From: Bidens hawaiensis
Taxonomy: Eukaryota; Streptophyta; Magnoliopsida; Asterales; Asteraceae
Assembly: GCA_021521415.1 (NCBI GenBank)
Contig: JAIQDT010003877.1
Coordinates: forward strand, 1-64,000
Reading direction: 5' to 3'
Length of the DNA stretch: 64,000 bases
Positions within the stretch are counted from its first letter, which is position 1. Each line of letters opens with the position of its first letter. The notes under the pieces are model-generated. The model saw nothing but the letters and a program-made list of their open reading frames with translations, ran no database searches and was not told the origin of the DNA. Made by a program: the position numbers and the translations under genes. Shown piece after piece: positions 56,009-64,000 of this stretch.

Positions 56009-59000
56009 TGTAACACCCCGTAACCGCAGCGGAAACGTGAACGGGATGCAACAGACACGTCTGATATCAACAGCATTGCTTATAAAGAAAACACCACTAC
56101 ATTAATTTACACCATATTACATTGTTCCGAGTTTAGTTAACGTCTAGGCGTTAGCACATAAGTTTTACCAACAGTACATTAATATATTTAATACAAAAGA
56201 TCATTAAGCTTCCACAAAAAAGCACGCATCGTCAAGCATGTAGCAATTATTCCAGTTTGGGGGTACCTAAAAAGCATGTAAAGAAAACGGGTCAACTACG
56301 AATAGTTGGTGAGTTTCACTAATTTAAGTAAACAGTGACAAATCATTATAATAATCATATATTAGCGATGTAATTATGCTGAGCCCACAAGTGAAACCTC
56401 TGACTATCCACACACAACCCTGTGGCATACTCCGCCCACGAACCTGCCCCAAACCGCTATGCCTAACATTACATAGCAAAATAGACATGTGCAACTGGCT
56501 GGGAAACATCAGCAAATCCATGCCGGACCAGTTGGGTTTGTCAGACCAATAGTACTATTCACACTCTACCGGCTTTTAGCTAATCACTCGTGTTGCGGGG
56601 CCTTACAATGTTAGCAACTCAGACAATTACCATCTTAGTACATTTCCGTACAATTCCCGTACAATAAAACATATATAAATACACGCAAATCCATGCGTTC
56701 AGTATGTACTTAAACATTTCAATAACAACATGCTTTCCGCCCCGGGAAAATATTTAAAAACAATTCAGAAAAGGGGCTCGTGAAACTCACCTTATCGTAA
56801 GCAAGCAGGTACACAGTACGCAAGCTATTAATCCGGATCTGTAATACGATCCCTAAGTTCGTTACTATACAATCACTATTAATACAACTTTAACCGTGTT
56901 AACCGGTACATCTGGGGACACTGTTAACCCAGTACTGTACCCGTTCTGGGGGCAATGTTAACCTAGAACCACTTCTCCGGACTCAGATTGTGATATCGTT
57001 TAGAGTTCAATAGTTAAAATTACTCTTAGTTCATTTTTCCCGTTTTGCGTGCCTAACACGGTTATCCGTTTTTACGTTTCAAAAATGAGTTTGGTCACAC
57101 ACGACCCGAAAATAGTTGTTGACTGATGATTTAATTATAGTTGTGAAATTAGAGCTCGGTTTAGTCGCCCCGATTGGCCGCGGGACCCGTTTCCGTCTTT
57201 AGTGCACAGGAAACTGTTAAATCGGATAAAAATTACTCAAATCATCCGAATTATTTTCAGATGATTTATTTTTACCTGTTTAACTTAGTTATATGAAAAT
57301 AGTCCATTTTTAGGGTTTTTGTACACCAGTCAGCTCGTTTAGGCGAACTTTACCGGTTTACGCGTTTTAAGCTTTAAAAGTTTGTTTTTATTTTCTTTTT
57401 AGCACAAATAATTATCCGTTTAGTCTCGGATCTTGAAATTTTTCACAAATCACTTTTTAACAGTGGGGAATTTTATAAAAATATTTCCAGAATTAATTTG
57501 TATATTTAAAATTTATTTATCTATTTTTAAACACCATTTAAACACTAAATATGTCGTAAATACCAAACGACCTTAGAAAAATCCCAAATTTTTCCTGGAT
57601 GACCCCTCCCATCCACATAGTCCCCTGTAATTTTTCCAGAACCAAAATCTCTTTTTACATGCCATTTTCACTAAAACCGAATTAGAAAACCCTAAAACTC
57701 GTTTAACCGAAAAGCCTACTTAGACTTCTCCAACGGACCTAAAATTTTGTGTGTGACTTTTACATGTTATAAAAAGCTTATCTGGAATTTTCCAGAATTT
57801 TTCATAATATTTAACTATTTGTCACCATTTTTAGCCAAAACCGAGCATTAAATTCACCAAATATTCATCCTTTGTCCACAAATTACCAAATTTTCACAGA
57901 TCTCATATTTTCATGTGTATATCATCTATGTGAAATTTGGTAGCCTAACTCTAAACGTACCACAATCTGTCCAAAACACTCATAATCGAACATAAACCGA
58001 ATATACCTTTTGTTTTCCTCCACTACAAGCTACAAACTCGTCTTTCCGCCTTATCTACCACTAAATACAGAACCTACAACCAACATACCACAATACCAAG
58101 CAAGTTAAACTCACCATCAAGCCTCTTACACTATAGTTTCGGTTATTGTTTCAAAACTAAAGTTTAAACCATAAAAATTCGTTTTTGGTTCGTTTAACTA
58201 CTTTCTTGGACCAAGATCCCTTGTATAACCCGTATACATCACTTGATCATGCAAGAATCGGTTTCATCTCGGGTTTTCACCCTTTTTCACTTGAAACCTC
58301 ATTTTCTTGCAAATAAACTCGAGAAAGGAAGATGAAAACGTAAATAACTCGATCTTTACCTCGTTGTTCTTGCTACAAATCTCGGTTTTTAGTTCAATAT
58401 TTGGAGAGAGTTGAAGAACTTGAAATGGTTGGTTTAGAAAAAAAATGATAAGGCTTGGGGTATAAACCCCTAGCCGATCGGAACTCAAGGGGGAGGTAGG
58501 GTGGGACCCACCTTTCCATTCTTAGCCACTCATTTGGATTTCTGAAATCCGGATAATGTTTTGGATAATCTGGTTCAGTTCGTTTTTCGGTTAACTGTTT
58601 AATTCGGCTTAGAACGAGGCTAAAATGGTCGTTTTCGGCTTAAAAAAAAGAAATTTATATAAAACCGATTTAAAACTTTAAAAACTTAAACCATGACATT
58701 TGTTAACTTAAAACATCATATTATTAATAATTGCGCATCTTTTTCGGCTTGATGGATCGTCTCTTGCTCGGTTTGGTATTAATGGTTTCGTTTAACGTAC
58801 CGGCGTACCATTAAATCGAAAATTCTTTTTCGGTGCTTTAATTCACTTATCCCGAAGCTTTAATACTTCGTAAACATCACTAAATATCATATATCTCGTC
58901 TATAATGTAATCCTCGATTCGCTCGGGCTACAAAAACCGTTAATCGGTTAATCGTATTTCCAATACGATTAACTGTATAATCGAGTATAATCCGTACTGT

Positions 59001-59110
59001 GAATCATACATACTCGTATAAACACATTATAATTCATATATTCCTTATTAAATAACACATAAATAGTATATACCGGCTAGGGTATACCTGATTTTGCCGG
59101 AATCGTTACA
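56009..59110 (-). mobile_element. Solo LTR of a Tekay-like element (3.1 kb) in integrase
   Basis: TGTAACACCCCG...TCGTTACA bounded by exact GATCC duplications (56004-56008 and 59111-59115). On the minus strand it ends CGGGGTGTTACA, as does the element at 13377-20126 (CGGGGTGTGATA). Its GAAACTCACCAACTA...GTAGTTGACCCG (near 56290-56320) and AGTACTAT...CAAACCCAACTG (near 56530-56560) blocks match 16725-16755 and 16418-16445. There is no internal region or second LTR, so it most likely arose by unequal recombination between LTRs. Confidence 0.9.
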
Positions 59111-59115
59111 GATCC

Positions 59116-59747
59116 AAGAAAGGCAAATAGGCTGAAGAGCTACCTTATGTTCTTTGGGCTGACAGAACAACACCCAAGAATGCAATAGGCCAAACACCCT
59201 TCTCATTGGTGTTTGGGTCAGAAGCAGTAATCCCAACAGAGATGGTGGTTCCTACAGCCAGAACAAGCATCCGTGATCCTGAAGCCAATGATAGAATCCT
59301 TCTTGAATACGTGGATACTGTTGAAGAACTCAGAAACCTAGCGAAGATCAGAATGGCGGCATATCAACAAAAGGTGCTGGGGCATACAACAAAAGTATAA
59401 GGATCAGAATATTTCAAGGAGATCTAGTCTTGAGAAAAGCCTTCCAGAATACAACCAAACTGGCAGATGGGAAGCTACCACCCAAGTGGGAAGGTCCTTA
59501 TTTGATTGAATCGGAGGCAGGAAAGGGGGCATATCATTTGCTCACTATGGAAGGCAACATGTTAGTCTTGAGAAAATTCTTCCAGAATACAACCAATCCG
59601 GCAGATGGGAAGCTAGCACCCAAGTGGGAAGGTCCTTATTTGATTGAATCGGAGACAGAAAAGGGGGTATATCATTTGCTCACTATGGAATGCAACAGGT
59701 TACCAAGAGCATGGAATGCTATCCACCTCAAGAAATACTTTTTCTGA
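59116..59747 (+). pseudogene. Tat-like B integrase C-terminus with in-frame tandem duplication
   Basis: Resumes after the TSD with a TAG at about 59129, then VLWADRTTPKNAIGQTPFSL, FGSEAVIPTEMVVPTARTSI and VEELRNLAKIRMAAYQQKVL to 59399. A frameshift follows. In 59430-59747, a 138-bp (46-codon) unit starting TAGTCTTGAGAAAA at 59425 is repeated at 59563. Each unit encodes ADGKL-PKWEGPYLIESE and YHLLTME. The frame ends with PRAWNAIHLKKYFF. The normal domain has one such unit. Confidence 0.88.
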
Positions 59748-60250
59748 TCAGGATCAAGTATCCTCTGAGGGTCAAGTATCCTTAAAGGATCAAGGATCCT
59801 AAAATCGGTAATATCTATCTAATCACTTATTCATTTTTGATTTTTGATTTTTGATTATTTAAGGATAACATATTCTTAACATTTGTATTTTCCAAGTTTT
59901 AAGTAACAATGCAGGATATTAATAAGGTATTCAATGATCAAGAGGTTTGCCACCTCTCCTTTACATTTAAGGTACTAAACTATTTCCCTTGGCCTAGCCC
60001 ACGATTGGGTATGACCCCCAATGGTTATATCCTCCAAGGTTTAAAGGTTTTTACCTTTCTCACGAACTAGAGTTTCTACACTCTCGCCTATAGCGCACGC
60101 TATCCAATGTATAGTCCGGGGCATCGGGACCAATGCACGCTTAGTGGCTGACAATTTCGTTGTTTTCGGCTATATGGAGGATCCTACGACTTATGGTAGG
60201 CGTACCATACCACAGGTTTATAACATTTTCATGTTATCTTACGTTTGGGC
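59748..60250. other. Spacer after integrase
   Basis: Non-coding, with several ATCCT/AGGAT motifs (AAGGATCAAGGATCCTAAAA at 59793-59812). Confidence 0.5.
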
Positions 60251-60500
60251 TAAATCCCGGTTTGGGAGAGTCCCCAGTTAACATCCGTATATTGGGCCAG
60301 TCCCCAGTTTGGGCTTGTCCCCAGTTTTGGGACTTGTCCCTAGTTTTGGGATTGTCCCCAGTTTGGGCTTATCCCCAGTTTTTGGGCTTGTCCCCATTTT
60401 TGGGCTTGTCCCCAGTTCACGGGCTTGTCCCCAGTTGCATGGGGTTGTCCCCAGCTTATTATTTGGGCTTGTCCCCAGCTTAACGGGTTTGACCCCAATT
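60250..60500 (+). repeat. GGGCTTGTCCCCAG minisatellite
   Basis: At least ten imperfect copies of a 15-25-bp unit with core GGGCTTGTCCCCAGTTT. It lies between integrase and the antisense gene. The open frames here (60160-60483, 60309-60533) encode only GLSPV/GLVPS repeats and are artefacts of the tandem array. Confidence 0.85.
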
Positions 60501-61171
60501 AATATTATAAGTTCTTTGCTACAGATGTTCTAAGTCCGATAACGAGAATCAAGACTTATGGATTTAAGATCCTTAGCTTATTTCTACAAGGATCACCAAA
60601 GGTTTTATAATTATGATAACTTAGGTCTGCTTAGACCTTATGGTATGAATTCTATTTGCCCATTTACATTTGTTTAACTAAGATCCTTATAAATATTTTT
60701 GGTTTGAAAAATTTCCTTCGAATTTTTCTAAGGATATTCTATCCGAAAATTTTTCTTTTAATTACCTTTCTTAAGGATATTCTATCCTAAAATGTTTGCT
60801 CAAGATTGTTTCTTAAACTTCCAATAAGACTAAGATTATATCAAATAAGCTTTCAAAAGAGTAAATAACAAAGCAAATAGTCAAAAGATTTAGATTATTA
60901 TTAATACAAGTCACCTGGACTTATCCAAAATTCTTAATCCGGATTTCTCCATACAAAAGATGGACCATCCATCCGGGTTAAGGCAAGTTGTTACTAATTA
61001 TTAAACTAAGTGTAGAAAAATAAAAGTCAGAGGCACCAAAGGTTTTATCCCCACAAACAGAGGGTCTATCCACATTCGGTACCCCTGAAGATTGTCTTGA
61101 GGATCACTGATCCTTAAACCCTAATCACTAATGTTTATTACAAACCATAACCATTGTTCATAAAAACATCA
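60501..61171. other. Spacer before the antisense gene, rich in AGGAT/ATCCT
   Basis: Contains repeated AAGGATATTCTATCC and AAGATCCTTA motifs (60565-60795) and GAGGATCACTGATCCTTAAA (61099-61118). No coding signal. Confidence 0.5.
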
Positions 61172-62840
61172 TTAAACAAAATAAAGAAAACAGGCTCGGG
61201 CCTTGTGTTCTGTATCCTTCATCGCCCGTTTACGCGACTGCTTCACCCTCCGCGGTTGCTTCCTTCCCTTCCCCAGTCTCCACAGCATCCTTAGCCCCGC
61301 TGGTTCCAGCCTCGTTCCCTCTGTCATCTCTACATCCTCCTCACCACCAAGAGCCGCCAGAGCATTCTTCCACTTCTTCACGTCTTACGTCGCCTTATCA
61401 AAAGCAGGATCACCAGCTTCCATCGCCATCTTGATTCTTGCCTGCAGCACTGACCTGGCCGCCCACATCTTTGCCTCTTCTGTGGCCTGCTTCACCTCTT
61501 CTTGGTGTTGGGCTTCTAGTGAGGATAGTTGATCCTCCAACTGCTTTTTGTCCTTTGAAAGCTGGATTAAGGCTTTATCCTTGGTAACCACAGCACTCCC
61601 CATCCCGGACAGCTTCTCACTCATTTGGATCACAATCCTTTCATAGTGGTCTTTGCAAGCATTCACAGCCTGCAACCAACAGATAACTGAGGATTAGAAG
61701 GATGTTGGATCCTTAAATTCAAAACAACAAGATATAGGATGCTTACAGTGAGGATCACATCAAAGTGGGTTTCGGGCTCAGAAGGTCTCTTTCTCTTGGA
61801 AGCAGCTGACTTGGCTCTGGTAGTTGTGGTTTTCGGCTCGGAAGTAGTTGCTGCCTTCAGTGCCTCCTTCTTGATATCTTGAGGAGTAATCATGCTGTCG
61901 ATGTCCTCCAAAGAGAATTTGCTGGCAGATTTCTGAGATTTTTTAGCACCTGTACAAGTCAAACAACAGATAAGTATTCTAACTATTCTTGATTATTTCT
62001 ATTTATTATGCTAATCTTACTTGCCATGTTTGAGTCTGAGGAGATCTCTCAGAAAGCTTCGACAAATCGGGCTTGAAAGGTTCTAACCTCGGAATCCAGG
62101 GCAAGGAATCATTTTGTTTTTTCTTCTGTTCCAGGTAGCTTGGCCAGGGAAGCAAAATTCTCAACTGCAAATCATAAAAAAGGAAAAAAATTTAGAGTTA
62201 GATCGGTCATCACGGATCATGTCTTGTTAAGGATCCAGGATCCTACCCTTTCTGATCCATTTCAAAGGTAAATCAGCCCCACCAGGTGTGGAGTTGCGAT
62301 TTACGAAGAAAAACTGATTCCTCCAAAAGGAATCATTTAAAGTCACTTTTAAAATCAGATGGCTTGTCGAGGCTTGGACTTCAGTATGAACCGGCTTGGA
62401 TCGTGAGTGGTTAAGGTATACAGGTGAGACAATTTCGGGATGCCAAAGTCAATCTTCTCTTTTTCAATAATTTTCTCAATGGTACCTAGAACCCTCCAAA
62501 TCATGGGCATAGGTTGGATATAAGATATGTCCGTGGTTTCGAAGAAACTCTGTGTGAAAGGGGGAAAATGATAGGTGTAGCCAATAAGAAAGGGACAAGC
62601 CAGAAAACACACCCAGGTTCGAGAATAAACGTTACATTGAACGCCGGAGTCATACGGTCGGAAAATGGTTTCCGGCGGAAACAGTGGTCGGAACTCATCT
62701 ATCTCGGGGTCAGTGAACTTACATATCTCCATAAAAGGACTGGTTATGAGGTTTTGGGATTGCATATCCGTCAAACCGGAGTCGTCGAAGGACTGGTCGG
62801 ACGGCTTAGAAGGATGAGATGAAGAAGAAGCGATAGACAT
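61172..62840 (-). pseudogene. Antisense gene of Tat-like element B
   Basis: Minus strand. ATG at 62840 (MSIASSSSHPSKPSDQSFDD), a Transposase_28-like region with FRPLFPPETIFRPYDSG, TWVCFLACPFLIGYTYHFPP and IPKLSHLYTLTTHDPSRF to 62355. A middle exon at about 61748-61962 (KKSQKSASKFSLEDIDSMIT; basic ASKRKRPSEP) and a coiled-coil exon at 61385-61670 (KALIQLSKDKKQLEDQLSSL) follow, then a basic C-terminus to 61172. Two good introns: GGCAA|GTAAGATT...TTGTACAG|GTGC (near 62028-61955) and CTCACT|GTAAGC...GTTGCAG|GCTG (near 61746-61672). The second joins its exons in frame. Better preserved than either copy in element A. Function unknown. Confidence 0.75.
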
Positions 62841-62924
62841 GTTATCGGAAGAATTAAAAAAATAAAGAGAGAAGGAAGGATACCTGATGAGCTTCCTGTA
62901 TATGTGGTTATAAAATGGTTATAG

Positions 62925-62940
62925 GGATCGCATATATAGG
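62925..62940 (-). promoter_or_regulatory. Possible TATA box of the element B antisense gene
   Basis: CCGCCTATATATGCG on the minus strand, about 95 bp upstream of ATG 62840. Confidence 0.5.
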
Positions 62941-63068
62941 CGGTTATGATTAATATCAAGGGTTAGATAATAAATATCTCTGGCGACTGTCTAATCATCT
63001 ACTTTTTGCATAATTCAAATTTCAAAATGCCAGCTGTAAAGCATAAACACCCGCCATTTTGGGGCAAT

Positions 63069-63700
63069 TGTTAGAGCATATAATTTTGATACTGAGGATA
63101 TGTTATTCTTAACGACAGATCTGGATCAATTATTCTTCTAAAGGGTTCCGGAGCTGTGATAGGGACAAGGATCCTCAGAACTTAGTATTATTAACAATTG
63201 TCTCTTGTGTGTAGGTTGTTACTTAATAATGCAACTGCTCTAAGACTCAGTCCACCGCCTAATTCACTACTTGGAATTCTCGAGCACGTGGTCAAATGCA
63301 TGAAGGAAGAGAGTGGAGAAGATAGTGGATTAATAGGGAATATTGTTAATTAGTATTTTCTTTATAATATCGAGATAACGATCAATTAGATATCACTTGT
63401 ATATTCACACACTAGAGCAGAACTCATAATTCTCTCTACACACTAGTATTCATTGTAACATTGATCGTAATCTCTAAAACACTTGTAACCTTTTTGTGAT
63501 TAATAAATAGGTGATTGACGAGTTGTCATCACTCGGGGTTTTTTTTCTTTTGATCTAGACAAGATCAAGGGGTTTTTCCTCGCAACAAATCACGGTGTTC
63601 ATCTCAATTTTTTTCATACAATCGTTATTATAATCATAGCACTATACCTCACAACTACGGATTTGAATACATTAGGCTTAGCAGATTTTTGTCCAAAATA
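63069..63700 (+). repeat. 3' LTR of Tat-like element B
   Basis: TGTTAGAG...CCAAAATA; the terminal CA has mutated to TA. Preceded by a purine-rich ATTTTGGGGCAAT tract suited to plus-strand priming. Confidence 0.9.
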
Positions 63701-63705
63701 ATTCC

Positions 63706-64000
63706 CATTTCACCTAAATAATAATTATAAATTATGTAATTTATACATGTTTCTTTATTTTTTTTACATTTAAATGGACTTTTAAATTGATGTATATGTA
63801 CTGTTAAATTCCATGATATACATTTTTTAAATATCTAAATTCGAATACAACTAAACTAGGCCTTGTGGTATCTACTTGTTTTTCCTCTGATGTAAAGAAA
63901 AAAATGTAACTTATGTTTTAGTTTGATAAAATGGTAACAATTAATGATATTGTGCTTATAGAAGGCGAAAAATTTCTTGATGTTTGAAAGGAAACTAGTG
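63706..64000. other. Right flank, gene-free
   Basis: AT-rich sequence. No element end or coding frame is visible before the window closes. Confidence 0.5.

Larger units (their letters stand above)
49975..63700 (+). mobile_element. Ty3/Gypsy Tat-like element B with antisense gene
   Basis: LTRs of about 631 bp at 49975-50605 and 63069-63700, bounded by the exact duplication ATTCC (49970-49974 and 63701-63705). Plus strand: gag, protease, RT, RNase H, second RNase H, integrase; minus strand: one antisense gene before the 3' LTR. A 3.1-kb solo LTR splits integrase (56009-59110). Without it the element is about 10.6 kb. Several stops and frameshifts make it non-autonomous. The palindrome GGATCC is heavily over-represented through the internal region. 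Confidence 0.92.

Noticed and set aside
60160..60533. Two overlapping open frames rich in GLSPV
   Set aside because: They are translations of the GGGCTTGTCCCCAG tandem array in two frames.

Overview
The window reads as repeat-dense intergenic DNA of a plant nuclear genome. The evidence is AT-rich sequence, spliceosomal introns, and several orders of plant transposable element nested in one another. The RTE-LINE tail, the Ty1/Copia and Ty3/Gypsy families and the TIR/Helitron ends look most like those of a eudicot, probably Asteraceae; this is recognition from memory, not a search. I found no intact host gene, tRNA, rRNA or CRISPR array. Every sizeable coding stretch is part of a decayed or captured mobile element.

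Layout. (1) 1-1570: a 5'-truncated RTE LINE with 15-bp target duplications, then a Helitron-type 3' end. (2) 1571-9421: a Mutator-like element inserted in a (TA)n tract, carrying a decayed intron-containing Ulp1-protease gene (+) and a FAR1-type transposase gene (-) that has lost its catalytic core. (3) 10560-10839: an unrecognised exon-like fragment. (4) 10845-22649: a minus-strand Copia element (TSD TAGCA). Its reverse transcriptase is split by a 6.75-kb Tekay-like chromoviral element (13377-20126, TSD TTATT) that has gag but no pol. (5) 24499-40395: Tat-like Gypsy element A, with gag-pol on + and two tandem antisense genes on -, one of them split by an Athila-like solo LTR. (6) 40401-49970: small DNA transposons: two Helitron candidates in inverted orientation, three hAT-like elements with 8-bp target duplications (one carrying an FtsZ1-like exon), and MULE-type TIR elements in TA repeats. 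(7) 49975-63700: Tat-like Gypsy element B (TSD ATTCC), with gag, pol and one antisense gene. Its integrase is split by a 3.1-kb solo LTR (TSD GATCC) of the same family as the Tekay-like element.

Target duplications and restored reading frames order several events: Copia before Tekay-like; Tat A before the Athila LTR; Tat B before the Tekay solo LTR. The observations I would look at first are: the strong excess of the palindrome GGATCC across Tat B, in all three codon frames and in non-coding parts; the FtsZ1-like exon in a 734-bp hAT; the duplicated, TATA-containing, intron-containing antisense gene in Tat A; and the gag segment spliced into the 5' LTR of the Tekay-like element.
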